NCBI GenBank assembly: GCA_002427605.1
Contig: DIRT01000036.1
Location: 418-64,417 of the forward strand
Length of the DNA stretch: 64,000 nucleotides
Reading direction: 5' to 3'
Origin: Bacteroidales bacterium UBA5429
GTDB lineage: Bacteria; Bacteroidota; Bacteroidia; Bacteroidales; WCHB1-69
Shown: positions 8,085-19,100 of the stretch, piece after piece
How positions within the stretch are numbered: the first letter of the stretch is position 1
Layout: every line of letters begins with the position of its first letter
Position numbers and translations under genes: made by a program
The notes under the pieces: model-generated
Seen by the model: only the letters and a program-made list of their open reading frames with translations
The model's database searches: none
What the model was told of the DNA's origin: nothing

Positions 8085-8249
8085 TACTTTCGCCTTCCGA
8101 CTTTCGCTTTCAGCCTTTTGACTTTCGACTTTAATTTCAAATTTCTTATTTCTTATTTGGCATTTTAAATAATTGGGGGGATTTTGATTTCGGATTTCGG
8201 ATTTCGGATTTCGGAATCTTAGTATTGTGTATTTTTTAATTTAACCCAT

Positions 8250-8338
8250 TGATATTTAATTATATACATTATTTGGAAATAAAAAAAAACAGGGGGCAGA
8301 ATAGGTGTTCCTCTTCAGTTATTTCACTACCCCACTCG
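8250..8338 (-). repeat. Dispersed ~90-bp repeat, copy A
   Basis: Read on the minus strand it starts CGAGTGGGG, contains GAAATAACT, then TTCTGCCCCC, then a T-run and ATTTCCAAATAA. Copy C at 20157-20245 has the same order and spacing, and copy B at 8771-8818 shares the first 48 bp framework. It looks like a non-autonomous mobile or RNA-coding element; the GGGG and CCCC blocks could pair. Confidence 0.65.
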
Positions 8339-8479
8339 GCAAAGGGCAGGGACAAGCCCTGCCCCTACAATCGCGGTTAAACCAATTTTATGATTTGGAA
8401 TTTCGTGATTATCAAACATTTGTTACAATTTTAATCTATTGCATAATAAAATCATGGAGACATGGCATGCCCTGTCTCT

Positions 8480-8536
8480 ACAACCATTTCTACAGCCATT
8501 TTTACGACCATTTTACGACCATTTTACGACCATGTT
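8480..8536. repeat. Tandem 11-mer (ACGACCATTTT)
   Basis: Five head-to-tail units, degenerate at the left (ACAACCATTTCT, ACAGCCATTTTT) and perfect at the right (ACGACCATTTT x2, then ACGACCATGTT). This gradient suggests slippage growth. Confidence 0.85.
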
Positions 8537-8548
8537 CATTCATTGTAC

Positions 8549-8576
8549 CCCTCCTTTGGAGGGGATAGGGGAGGTC
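8549..8576. repeat. GC-rich palindromic element (CCCCTCC...GGGGAGG), copy 2
   Basis: CCCCTCCTTTGGAGGGG followed by ATAGGGGAGG; one base different from the copy at 1109-1138 across the conserved part. Same orientation as copy 1. Confidence 0.75.
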
Positions 8577-8641
8577 AAATCCGCAATCCGAAATCAAAAT
8601 CCCCTCCTTTTTTTTTCTATTTTAAAAATAAAGAAAAAAAT

Positions 8642-8671
8642 AAAAAAACGGAATCCAAAACCTGAATTCCG
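8642..8671 (-). terminator. Distal copy of the tuf-operon terminator
   Basis: Minus-strand stem CGGAATTC / GGATTCCG (8 bp with one G-T pair, 7-base loop) followed by seven T. It is part of a 67-bp segment (8608-8674) duplicated almost exactly at 8817-8884, so it acts as a back-up terminator or is a by-product of duplication. Confidence 0.65.
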
Positions 8672-8690
8672 CTATATTTAAATTCTAATA

Positions 8691-8745
8691 CTTTCGACTT
8701 CCGCCTTCCGCCTTCCGCCCTCCGCCTTCAATTCTACCTTCTACC
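8691..8745. repeat. Mixed heptamer array CTTTCGA / CTTCCGC / TTCTACC
   Basis: Units in register: CTTTCGA, CTTCCGC x3, CCTCCGC, then TTCTACC x2. Different 7-mers follow each other in the same array. Confidence 0.9.
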
Positions 8746-8770
8746 TTTTTCTCATAGGGCGATATGTTTT

Positions 8771-8818
8771 CGAGTGGGGTGAAAGGATATCTACAGCGTA
8801 TCGAACACTCTGCCCCCC
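8771..8818 (+). repeat. Dispersed repeat, copy B
   Basis: Begins CGAGTGGGGTGAAA and ends CTCTGCCCCCC, 48 bp, matching the outer parts of copies A and C but with a diverged centre. It runs directly into the poly-T side of the duplicated terminator segment. Confidence 0.55.
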
Positions 8819-8841
8819 TTTTTTTCTATTTTAAAAATAAA

Positions 8842-8881
8842 GAAAAAAATAAAAAAAACGGAATCCAAAACCTGAATTCCG
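8842..8881 (-). terminator. Intrinsic terminator of the tRNA-Thr-tuf-tRNA-Trp operon
   Basis: On the minus strand, 56 bp past tRNA-Trp, CGGAATTC pairs with GGATTCCG around a 7-base loop, followed by eight T and a further T-rich stretch. This is a typical rho-independent terminator; a second copy follows 210 bp further on. Confidence 0.75.
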
Positions 8882-8936
8882 CTAACTCTAAATTCTAATT
8901 TCTAAATTTAAAACTTCTTACTTCTTACTTCACTCG

Positions 8937-9007
8937 CAGGGGAAGAGAGATTCGAACTCCCACCGATAGTTTTGGAGACTATTGTTCTACCCTTAAACTA
9001 TTCCCCT
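8937..9007 (-). tRNA. tRNA-Trp (anticodon CCA)
   Basis: Reverse strand cloverleaf of 71 nt. The acceptor arm AGGGGAA pairs with TTCCCCT, with discriminator G. The anticodon stem ATAGT/ACTAT holds the loop CTCCAAA, giving CCA. The T loop contains TTCGAAT. CCA is not encoded. It lies 48 bp after tuf, the usual Bacteroidota position, but secE and nusG do not follow here. Confidence 0.95.
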
Positions 9008-9055
9008 AAAAAATAGCAGACCCAAATGTGAATCTGCTACCTTTTGTTGATATTA

Positions 9056-10243
9056 TTAGTCAAGAATTTTTGTAACCTGACCAGCACCTACTGTTCTACC
9101 ACCTTCACGGATAGCAAAACGAAGGTTCATGTTGATAGCTACTTCAGATAACAACTTAACTCTGATTTTTAAGTTATCACCAGGCATAACCATGTCAACA
9201 CCTTCAGGTAAAAATACTTCACCGGTAACGTCAGTTGTACGGAAGTAGAACTGAGGACGATATTTGTTATGGAATGGAGTGTGACGTCCACCTTCCTCTT
9301 TCTTAAGAATAACTACTTCAGCTTCAAACTCTTTATGAGGTTTGATTGATCCTGGTTTCGCAATAACCATACCACGACGGATCTCATCTTTATCAATACC
9401 ACGAAGTAATAGACCTACGTTATCACCAGCTTCACCGGTATCCAAAATTTTGCGGAACATCTCAACTCCGGTAACTACTGATTTAAGTTTTTCAGCACCC
9501 ATACCTAAAATCTCAACTGGATCTCCTGTATGAATAACTCCTGTTTCAATTCTACCGGTAGCAACAGTACCACGACCGGTAATGGAGAATACGTCCTCAA
9601 CAGGCATTAAGAAATCTTTTTCACTTTCACGTTTTGGAAGTGGGATGTAAGTATCAACTGCATCCATTAATTCAATAATCTTATCAGCCCATTGTGGCTC
9701 GTTGTTTAATCCACCTAGTGCAGATCCTTGAATGATAGGAGTATTGTCACCATCAAATCCGTAGAATGATAATAAATCACGGATTTCCATCTCTACTAAC
9801 TCTAGTAATTCTGGGTCATCAACCAAGTCAACTTTGTTCATGAAAACAACCAATCTTGGAACACCAACCTGACGAGCTAAAAGGATGTGCTCTCTTGTTT
9901 GTGGCATAGGACCATCAGTAGCAGCAACAACCAAAATTGCTCCGTCCATCTGTGCAGCACCGGTAACCATGTTTTTAATATAGTCAGCGTGACCGGGACA
10001 GTCTACGTGTGCATAGTGTCTGTTAGCAGTTTCATACTCAACGTGTGATGTATTAATAGTAATACCACGTTCTTTTTCTTCTGGTGCATTGTCGATTGAA
10101 TCAAAACTTCTTTTTTCTGATAAACCTCTTTCTGATAATACAGCAGAAATTGCAGCTGTTAAGGTTGTTTTTCCGTGGTCAATGTGACCAATTGTTCCTA
10201 CGTTTACGTGCGGTTTGGAACGATCAAATTTTTCTTTTGCCAT
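9056..10243 (-). CDS. tuf: Elongation factor Tu
   Basis: GTPase that delivers aminoacyl-tRNA to the ribosome. It has 395 residues, the full family length. G1 is GHIDHGKT (19-26), G3 DCPGHADY (81-88), G4 NKVD (136-139). Domain II carries the GRGTVATGRIETG motif. The gene sits between tRNA-Thr and tRNA-Trp and is probably co-transcribed with both from the promoter at 10428-10435. It is the only tuf in the window. Confidence 0.99.
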   Translation of the reverse strand: MAKEKFDRSKPHVNVGTIGHIDHGKTTLTAAISAVLSERGLSEKRSFDSIDNAPEEKERGITINTSHVEYETANRHYAHVDCPGHADYIKNMVTGAAQMDGAILVVAATDGPMPQTREHILLARQVGVPRLVVFMNKVDLVDDPELLELVEMEIRDLLSFYGFDGDNTPIIQGSALGGLNNEPQWADKIIELMDAVDTYIPLPKRESEKDFLMPVEDVFSITGRGTVATGRIETGVIHTGDPVEILGMGAEKLKSVVTGVEMFRKILDTGEAGDNVGLLLRGIDKDEIRRGMVIAKPGSIKPHKEFEAEVVILKKEEGGRHTPFHNKYRPQFYFRTTDVTGEVFLPEGVDMVMPGDNLKIRVKLLSEVAINMNLRFAIREGGRTVGAGQVTKILD

Positions 10244-10307
10244 TGTCTTATTTGATTAAAGGTTGTTAATATTTTCGTTTCTATTTATAATTTAATGTAT
10301 AAATTTG

Positions 10308-10379
<72 letters not shown>

Positions 10380-10427
10380 TGATTTTTTAAAAAAGAGCAT
10401 ACCAAAATTACCTCAATTTTGAGTTTG

Positions 10428-10435
10428 CAAAGATA
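10428..10435 (-). promoter_or_regulatory. -7 promoter box for tRNA-Thr-tuf-tRNA-Trp
   Basis: TATCTTTG on the minus strand, an exact TAnnTTTG match, 48 bp before the tRNA-Thr 5' end. Confidence 0.7.
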
Positions 10436-10501
10436 CACCTTTTTTTAATATAAGAAGAATTATTCTCAAAAAAAATATTTTTTTCTCTAAATATCTGATA
10501 T

Positions 10502-11383
10502 TTAGGGCTTAATAATTTTATCTTTGATCACTTTTTGCAACCTTTCCTTCCAGTCGGGAATAGGAATGGACAAAAAATTTTCAATTTTTTCTTTTGATAG
10601 AACAGAATAGTGGGGGCGTTTGGCAGGAGTAGGATAGGAATCGGAGGGTATCGGAACAACATTGCAAGAGAGTTGGGCAAAACGCATAACAGCTTCCGCA
10701 AATTGATACCAGCTACAAGATCCGAAGTGGGAATAGTGAAATAAAGTAACCCCTGAGAGGGATGAACGCCGACCTAAGAGCAGCATAATCACTTCGGCCA
10801 GATCTCCGGCATAGGTAGGAGTTCCAAATTGGTCGGCAACAACCTGAATTTGAGAACGTTCAGAACCCAATCGGAGCATTGTTTTGACAAAGTTGTGCCC
10901 GTACTCTGAGTATAACCAGGCAGTACGAATAATGGCGCCATGGGCGCCCGAAGCGCGAAACACTTCCTCCCCCCCTAATTTTGTTTTTCCATAAATAGAA
11001 AGAGGAGATGGTTGATCATTTTCAGTAAAAGGTGTAGCTCTGCCCTCCTCATCAAAAACAAAGTCAGTGGAAATATGAATCAAAAAGATGCCCAGCTGAT
11101 GCGATACTTTCGCCAAAAACTGAACGGCATCCCGATTCAGCCGATAGGCGGATTCAACCTCGGTTTCGGCTAAATCGACCGCAGTAAAGCCTGCACAATT
11201 AATAATGTATTCTATGTGATGCTCCACACAATAGTCGTAAATCGCAGACTCCGACGTAATATCCAGCTCATCAATATCTGTAAAATAAAAAGTGTACAGA
11301 GAGTTATAGTGTGTAACCCAATCTTTTAGGGATTGTCCCAATTGACCATGCCCGCCGGTAACCAAAATATTTCCTTTACTCAT
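10502..11383 (-). CDS. rfbD: dTDP-4-dehydrorhamnose reductase
   Basis: Last step of dTDP-L-rhamnose synthesis: NADPH-dependent reduction of dTDP-4-keto-L-rhamnose. It has 293 residues. The N-terminal Rossmann motif is TGGHGQLGQ, followed by DIDELDI and the family's AxTxVDxAE-like segment (AGFTAVDLAETEVE). The catalytic YGKTKLGGE (YxxxK) is intact. The C-terminus has RPHYSVLSKEK, as in RmlD. It starts 18 bp after ugd and is the end of a two-gene operon. rfbC lies 34 kb away on the plus strand; rfbA and rfbB are not in the window. Confidence 0.94.
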   Translation of the reverse strand: MSKGNILVTGGHGQLGQSLKDWVTHYNSLYTFYFTDIDELDITSESAIYDYCVEHHIEYIINCAGFTAVDLAETEVESAYRLNRDAVQFLAKVSHQLGIFLIHISTDFVFDEEGRATPFTENDQPSPLSIYGKTKLGGEEVFRASGAHGAIIRTAWLYSEYGHNFVKTMLRLGSERSQIQVVADQFGTPTYAGDLAEVIMLLLGRRSSLSGVTLFHYSHFGSCSWYQFAEAVMRFAQLSCNVVPIPSDSYPTPAKRPHYSVLSKEKIENFLSIPIPDWKERLQKVIKDKIIKP

Positions 11384-11401
11384 TGTACTCCTTTCAATAC
11401 T

Positions 11402-12718
11402 CTATTTTCCTATACCAAAGTAAATTACGCCTCCGTTTCTCATCTCTTCAGGATCGTAAATATTGCGTCCATCTAAAAGCAACGGATGTTTCATTAATTC
11501 GGTGAGTGTTTTGGGAGAAAGGGTGCGGAATTGCGTCCATTCCGTTACCAGTAAAAGAGCCTCACTCTCCTGAATAGTTTCTTCGATAGAATTCATGTAG
11601 GTGACACGATCTCCCAATTGAAGTTTAGCCTTAGGCATTGCAATCGGATCATAAACTTGTACCCGGGCTCCATGCTTGAGTAATTCCTCAATAATAACCA
11701 AAGAGGGTGCCTCACGTAAATCGTCAGTATTGGGCTTGAAAGACAATCCCAAAACAGCGATTTTTTTCCCTTTCAGATCCCCATTATAATAACGGTGTAA
11801 CTTGTTGAATAGCACTAACTTCTGACGCTCATTGATTCTTTCAACAGCTTTGACCAATTCGAGTGAATATCCCAGTTGATCAGCGGTTTGAATAATAGCC
11901 TTAACATCTTTGGGGAAACAGGAACCACCGTAGCCGATTCCGGCATACAAAAATTTCTTCCCGATGCGTGAGTCACTTCCAATTCCTTCGCGAACCATGG
12001 AGATATCAGCTCCTACCAATTCACAGAGATTAGCCATCTCATTCATAAAGCTGATTCGGGTGGCTAACATGGCATTGGCAGCATATTTGATCATCTCCGC
12101 AGAAGCAATATCGGTGAAAATAACGGGGTGCCCATTCAAAACAAAAGGTTTGTAAATTTTTTCAAAATAGGAGCGTGCACGCCCATTCTCAACCCCCACT
12201 ACAATCCGGTTTGGACGCATAAAGTCTTGAATTGCATTTCCTTCCTTTAAAAACTCAGGATTGGAAGCAATGTCAAAATCGATATCAACACCGCGTTGAT
12301 CCAGCTCTTTTTGGATTGTTTTCTTCACTAATTGTGCCGTACCAACCGGAACTGTACTCTTGGTAATGACTAATAAATATTTGTCCATATGCTTTCCAAT
12401 GGTTTCGGCAACAGTAAGCACATATTGCAGGTCAGCACTGCCATCCGCTCCGGGAGGAGTTCCTACAGCAGAAAAAAGAACATCAACTTCAGGGAGGACG
12501 GAAACAATGTCAGTACTAAATTTGAGTTTTCCTCTTTCAATAGTCCGGGTGAGAATCTCTTCCAATCCGGGTTCGTAAATAGGAGATATTCCTTTTTTAA
12601 GTTGCTCTATTTTGTTATGATCTATATCTACACAAACAACTTCAAAACCAACATCAGCCAAACAAGCTCCGGTTACTAAACCAACATATCCGGTCCCAAT
12701 AATTGCAATTCTAATCAT
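11402..12718 (-). CDS. ugd: UDP-glucose/UDP-GlcNAc-type 6-dehydrogenase
   Basis: NAD-dependent nucleotide-sugar dehydrogenase making a UDP-hexuronic acid for surface glycans. It has 438 residues. The N-terminal Rossmann motif is GTGYVGLVTGACLADVG. The middle domain has the catalytic Cys in GYGGSCFPKD. The C-terminal UDP-binding domain has LGLSFKPNTDDLREAPS. The sequence fits UDP-glucose 6-dehydrogenase best, but related UDP-sugar or GDP-mannose dehydrogenases share these motifs. It is the first gene of the ugd-rfbD operon. Confidence 0.92.
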   Translation of the reverse strand: MIRIAIIGTGYVGLVTGACLADVGFEVVCVDIDHNKIEQLKKGISPIYEPGLEEILTRTIERGKLKFSTDIVSVLPEVDVLFSAVGTPPGADGSADLQYVLTVAETIGKHMDKYLLVITKSTVPVGTAQLVKKTIQKELDQRGVDIDFDIASNPEFLKEGNAIQDFMRPNRIVVGVENGRARSYFEKIYKPFVLNGHPVIFTDIASAEMIKYAANAMLATRISFMNEMANLCELVGADISMVREGIGSDSRIGKKFLYAGIGYGGSCFPKDVKAIIQTADQLGYSLELVKAVERINERQKLVLFNKLHRYYNGDLKGKKIAVLGLSFKPNTDDLREAPSLVIIEELLKHGARVQVYDPIAMPKAKLQLGDRVTYMNSIEETIQESEALLLVTEWTQFRTLSPKTLTELMKHPLLLDGRNIYDPEEMRNGGVIYFGIGK

Positions 12719-12753
12719 ACTTTTTTTCTTTTTTTTTCCTATTTTTGCTTTTG

Positions 12754-12761
12754 CAAAAGTA
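12754..12761 (-). promoter_or_regulatory. -7 promoter box for ugd-rfbD
   Basis: TACTTTTG on the minus strand (exact TAnnTTTG), 35 bp before the ugd ATG. It shares the 416-bp divergent gap with the first giant surface protein. Confidence 0.65.
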
Positions 12762-12895
12762 TGATTTTTTTTAAAATCAAATGAAAATTGAATTTAAAAT
12801 TGTTGAAAATCAGCAAATTTGATATGATTTTTTTGAGAAAATATTTTTTTTCCAAGCCCGTTTGTTTTTTTGTAAATTTATGTAACATAAATAGT

Positions 12896-13072
12896 TATAA
12901 AGCGTATAAATGATGTAAGTAACGAAGTTTTTGATAAAATTTTTCATTCAAATAGAAACTGTTTGAGGAAAAAATAAAAAAAATAAAAAAAAATAAAAAT
13001 TAAGAGTTATATATTAAAAAATGATGTATCTTTGCACGATGAATAGTAATGATTAAATTGCTACGCTTTATA
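12896..13072. repeat. 11-bp inverted repeat bracketing the promoter of the first giant protein
   Basis: TATAAAGCGTA (12896-12906) and its exact reverse complement TACGCTTTATA (13062-13072) flank a 177-bp segment that contains the promoter box at 13027-13034. Match does not extend beyond 11 bp. This is the geometry of an invertible promoter, but it may be chance in AT-rich DNA. The rest of the gap (12762-12895) is AT-rich with no gene. Confidence 0.45.
13027..13034 (+). promoter_or_regulatory. -7 promoter box of the first giant surface protein
   Basis: TATCTTTG, preceded by ATATTAAAAAATGATG. The block 13011-13036 is repeated almost exactly before the second giant protein gene (20493-20517). 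Leader of about 95 nt to the ATG at 13135. Confidence 0.75.
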
Positions 13073-13134
13073 TATTGTAAAAAATTGAATTTGAAATGAA
13101 AAAAGAATATAATAATCAAATAAATTCAAACCTT

Positions 13135-16100
13135 ATGAAAAAAGTTTTACTCTTATGCTTTATAAGCATCGTAGCGTTGTTCAATAGCTGGACATACGCT
13201 CAAGAACAAGATTGTTGTTTCTGGGTGGTAAACGGGACAGAAAATACCGTCCTTGACTACGAGGAATACTCGTTGACCGCACCAGCTTGGCAAGAAACGC
13301 ACTATTACTACTTCCACTTTAGAAACGACTGTAATCTTCCAAGAGATACCAAATGGTCTATCGGATGGGAGATTCGCAGAAATGGTGTGTTGTTGGATAA
13401 TAGTACTGATCTTGCAAAATTATCACAATATGCCGAAGTTGCATTTCAAATCAATACTGTAGAGTATGGATGGATTGGTGCTGCCGGAGATGAGTGGGTT
13501 GGAGAAAATGTGAGATCCGGAGTGGGTAACCAGTATGCAGCTCAATATTTAAATAATCCACTTTATGCAGATTATGCAGACTTCCCAGGAGCAATTGCAT
13601 ATCAGGGAAATCCTGCTGCAGGGTATATAGACTTACCCAACTTCCAAACCTATAACTTTTTCTATCTTCATTTCTTGGAACACGTTAGTCAAACCAATGG
13701 AATGAGAATGAAAATTACATGGAATGGACCTTACTTTTATGGAGGAGATTACGAAATTAAATTCACCCTTTATCAAAGAACAGGGGGAACTACCATTGAA
13801 CATTATTATATCCCAACTCAACAACAAGATTACTTCGGTGGACACCAATCAGGAGTTTCCGGAATTATTGCTGAGTTTACTCTGGATCCAATGGATAGAG
13901 GAAGAGTAGAAGATGAAATCTGTGCAGGTGAAATTTATTCCTTCGGAGTTCAACCCAATGGTACACCTTATACCTATTTTGATAATACAGCTACATGGCC
14001 AAATTCAGTTACATCTGAATATATTGTTCCTACTTACATTCAACCTGAACCATGCTACGGTCCTGCTGTAGAAAGAGTAGATACATTAATATTAACAGTG
14101 CATCCCCTTCCACCGGCACCCGTTGTAGCTGATGTTGAAAGATGCGGAGCAGGTGAAGTTACTTTTACAGTTACCAATGTGGAAGATAACGTTACATATA
14201 TATGGTATGCTGATGCTGCGATGACAGAAGAACTGGCCAGAGGAACTACATATACTGTGAATTTGGCAAATGATGATAATGTAGTTACAGTATATACATA
14301 TTATATATTAGCACAATCTGAACATTGCGATAGTGAATTGATCACTATTACTGCAACCTCTAATCCTATTCCTGAATTAAATCTGGACTTTACACAAATA
14401 ACTTGTCCTTATAATCATACAATGGATGTAGTGGTGACAGTTACAGATGGATCTTATGTTGGAGATCTAACTTATGAATGGATCGGCGCTGCAGGTAATG
14501 GAGCAACCGGAGTGGTTACCATTACTGATGAGTGTGATGTAATGTATTATTTCACAGTTACTGTTACTGATGAAAAAGGTTGTACTAATTCTGATACAGA
14601 CTTTATCGTAGCTCAGGACATTGTGCCTCCTACAGTAAATACAGATGCAGTTGAAGTTGTAACTATCACTGGTTGTACTGAAGATGCACTTCCAGCAGCT
14701 CTTGATGTTGCAGGATTAATTGAAGCCGGATTTGTTTTTACAGATGATTGTACTGATCCCGCAAACGGAACAAACTTTACTGCACAAGCAGACAGCGTTG
14801 TTAGAGGAGGAACTGATTGTAACATTATTTTAAAGAGATATTATGTGGTAAAAGACTACTGCGGAAATGCAAGTGCACCTTTCTACCATCAATTTAATGT
14901 TACAGATAATGAAGCTCCAACTTTTACAGCTCCAACTCAACCATATAATGCACAAAGAGATACAGGATGTACTTTCGTGATTACTCAAGCTATCTTAGAT
15001 CAAATTCTAACTGATTTAGCAATAAATGATAATTGTACTCCGGTTGCTGATATTCAAGTTGAGGTTTCTGTTACTGCCGGTACCTTAATTACTGAACCTA
15101 CACAAGTAACATTTACTTTAACAGACCTTTGTGACAATAAAAGCACTGCTACCGCTATGGTAAATATTCCATATCCAACTGTGACAATCAATGCAGTTCC
15201 TGAGTCTTTGGAAATTTGTAGCGGAGATCCAATTGCATTTAACTTGACTTTCGAAAATGCATTCCCTCCTTATAATATTGTATGGAGCGATGCAGCATTA
15301 GAAGGAACTGAAGTAACTGTAACTCCTGTGTCAGCTAATCAATATGTGGATGAAACATTTGTATATACCGTTACCGTTACAGATTCATTAGGTTGTGAAT
15401 TTGATGATCAAGTAACTGTTACTGTTTGGGGAAATCCTGAGTTCACTTTAACTGAAAATCACGCAATCTGCTTGGGAGAAACTGCAACATTGGTAGCAAC
15501 ACTTATACTGCCACCTCCAACTGATACTCCAGTTGTTATGGCAATGCCAAATGCAAATGAGGGTCCTTTCACTTATTTATGGTCAACCGGTGAAACAACC
15601 CCAACTATTCAAGTTACTCCTGACGAAGTAGGTACTTATACTTACTCAGTTACTGTAACTAATGAACACGGATGTACTACTGAAAAGAGTGTAACCGTTA
15701 CCGTAAATCCTGTTCCGGTTGCTACTATGAATATTGTAGGAGAATTTGAAGCAGATTCTTGCTTATACAATGATTTAACTGTTACTATTACTGTTACTTC
15801 TGATATTCCTGCGACTGCAGAATTTGTAATTCTTATTACTAAAGATGAAGAAGAGCCAGATACAGTTACTAATGTAAATGGAGTAGGAACTTATACTTTC
15901 GAAGAAGCTGGTACTTATGTGGTAACTGCTTATACCTATGATTCTGAAACCGGTTGTCAATCAGATCCTGTTACAGAAACCTTCGTATTCTACCCTGTTC
16001 CAGAATTAGAATTAGAGGCTGAACCAACAGCAATTTGTATCGGAGATTCATTCGTATTGACAGCTACTACAACTCCTAATTTGGATACCTATACATATTA

Positions 16101-19100
16101 CTTCAATGGAGAAGAATTAGGAACTACTATCAATAATTTAACTATTACTCCCGAAACTGTAGGTTTACATACCTATACTGTAATTGTTGTAACTATTGAC
16201 GGATGTGTGATTTATGATACATTGGATGTAATGGTGAATCCTCTACCACAAGTAGAATATATCACTGCAGAATCTGAGTGTCCTCATGTAGAATATAACG
16301 CTCCTGTTGCTGTTATGACAGTAGGTACAGCACCTTTCACTTTCGTATGGTCAGGACAAGATATCGAATTTGACGGTTCAGGCAATCCATATTTTGCAAA
16401 TATCGATTGCAATGGCACTAACCACGTTACTGTACATGTAACAGATGCTAATGGATGTCAAAACACCTTCTCAGATATAGTATACTTTGTTGATACCATT
16501 AAGCCTACTATTGAATTAGCAGGACAAGATTTAGAGTATTCAGTTACTTGTGACTTTATCACCAGCCCAAGTATTGAAGAGGTTATACTAACTGATAATT
16601 GTACTCCATCCGGAGAGATTATTCTGTTCTTCTGGGAAGAAACAGAACCAGGTGTATGTCCTAATACTTATGATTTGATTAGAAAATGGAGAGCAAAGGA
16701 TAAATGTGGTAATTATTCTGATACCTTAGTGCAAGTTATTCACATCGTGGATGTAACACCACCGGTGATCACAGCAGTTCCTGCCGATTATGAAGTTGCC
16801 TGCGAAGAATTACAACCCTACAATGTAAATGATCCAGGGTTGGTTGTAACTGATAACTGTTCTGAAGTTGCAGATCTTACAGTTACTGTTACTGAAACAG
16901 TAATACCATATACTGTTGTAGGTACATATTATATTCACAGAGATTGGTATGTTACTGATGAGTGCGACAATGTTTCAGATCCTATGAGACAAACTATCAC
17001 AGTTACTGATGACGAAGTTCCAACATTGTCTTCGGATGCTCCTGCAAATATGATTTTGAATTGTGACGATGAGATTCCTGTTGCTGTGGAGTTAACTTTC
17101 ACTGATAACTGTACAGATGATATCGTAATTCTACTTCAGGAAGTTTCTACTCAAACAGGTACTCCTGCTGATTCTACATACTATAATTATACTATCACCA
17201 GAACATGGATTGCTGTTGACTTCGCTGGTAACCAGTCTACTCCTGTAGTTCAAACTATTACAGTTGAAGACGTGACTGCTCCTGTATTTGATCCCGAAAC
17301 TCCGGCTACTATTACAGCTAACTGTGATGACACTGATCCTGCTGAGTTGGTAGTTTTCAATGATAATTGCCAGGATGTTATCGTTCCTACTTACACAGAT
17401 GAATCTACTCAAGGTGATGATCCTTTATTAGCAAATTACTATAATTATACTATCACCAGAACATGGAATGCAAAGGACGTATCAGGTAATGCTGCTATTC
17501 CATTTGTACAAACAGTTAATGTTGTGGATGTTACTGGTCCTGTAGCAATCGTTGATGAAGATACCCCTCAAGATTTAACACTATCTTGTGAAGAAAATCT
17601 TCCATTAGCTGACGCTACTATGGTTGATTTTGAAGACAACTGCTCTCCTGTAACAGTTACTTATAACGAAGTAGTTAATGCTTTCAATCCTGAAATTATT
17701 GGACAATATACTATTACCAGAACATGGACCGGAACTGACGTTTCAGGAAATGCCGGAGAATATATTGTAACATTAACTATTCTTGACTCAGTAGCTCCTG
17801 TTGTTGTAGAAAGCACTATTCCTGCTCCTATTACAGTAGAATGTAACGCTCTACCTGATATAGCTGTTGTTGAGTTTACTGATAACTGTACTGCTTCATT
17901 AGACATTGTTATTAATGTATATGATGTTTCTACTCAAGATGCTGATCCTACAGTAGAAGCTCACTATAACTATACTATCACCAGATCCTGGATTGCTACT
18001 GATGCTTTAGGTAATAATTCAGATCCGGTAGTTCAAGTAATTACAGTTCAAGACGTGACTGCTCCTGTATTTGCTACAGTTCCAGCAGCTATTACCATCT
18101 ACACTGATGCAGATTGTGAATATGATGCTAATCCTACAATTACCGGTTTAGCTACTGCTACTGATAACTGTGATCCTAATCCAACTGTAACTCATGAGGA
18201 TGTTGCTGTTGCCGGAGAAGTTCCAGGTGCTTGGACTATTACCAGAACATGGACTGCAACTGACGTAATGGGTAATTCTGTTACTGCAACTCAAATTATT
18301 ACAGTTGAAGATAATACTGCACCTACATTTACTGTTCCTGCAGATATAACTATTTGTAAACATGTAGATGGAACTTATGCTGATTTGATTACTCCTGATT
18401 TGACTGGAGAACCAACCAATATCGAAGATAACTGTTCAACAGTGTTTACAGTTACCTATACTGATGATGAGTCTACAGCCGGAACAGCAACTACTGACGG
18501 TCATATCACCAGAACATGGAGAGTTACTGACGAGGCTGGTAATTATACTGAACTCGATCAAATTATTACAACAAACCATACTCCTGTTGTTGAAATCGTA
18601 GGTTCTGAAGGTATCTGTTATAATGAAACAGTTCCTCAACCATTGACTGCTACAGGTGCTGATACTTATGTATGGAGTACAGGTGAAACCGATGCTACTA
18701 TTGGAATTCTTGTAGCAGGTACATACACTGTAACAGGAACTTTAGCTAATGGTTGTTCAAATACTGCTACTATAGTAGTAACAGATTATGAAATCCCAAC
18801 AATTACATCTACTGTAAATGACCAAATTTGTATCGGTGATCAAATCACTTTGGTAGCTCAAGCTATTTACGAAGATGGTACATTAGTTGATGGTGATTGG
18901 ACTGTAATTATGATTTCAGGTACTGATATCGTTACAACTGCCCATACAGGTCAAGTGGGTGAGTTTACTTACACATCTGCTCCTGTATTTGTGGATACTT
19001 ACTTTGAAGTTGTATTTACCGATATCCACGGTTGTACTTATGATGTACACACTACTGCTACTACAATCGTGAATGATGATCCACGTTTGAGACTATACAC

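Larger units (their letters stand above)
8068..8936. repeat. 870-bp gene-free repeat graveyard before tRNA-Trp
   Basis: No credible gene. Contents in order: GAAGGTA/GAAGGCA heptamers (8053-8084), CTTTCG-type units (8086-8131), ATTTCTT heptamers (8134-8154), CGGATTT x3 (8191-8211), dispersed element copy A (8250-8338), a palindrome GGCAGGGACAAGCCCTGCCC (8347-8366), a second palindromic stretch (8456-8481), a tandem 11-mer (8480-8536), a CCCCTCC/GGGGAGG copy (8549-8576), distal terminator copy (8608-8674), CTTTCGA/CTTCCGC/TTCTACC heptamers (8691-8745), dispersed element copy B (8771-8818), proximal terminator copy (8817-8884), and TTCTAAA and ACTTCTT heptamers (8886-8933). Short open frames here (for example 8305-8568) run through repeats and are not genes. 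Confidence 0.9.

Noticed and set aside
8305..8681. Three overlapping short open frames
   Set aside because: They consist of the dispersed element, the 11-mer tandem and GC-rich palindromes; different frames of the same repeats.
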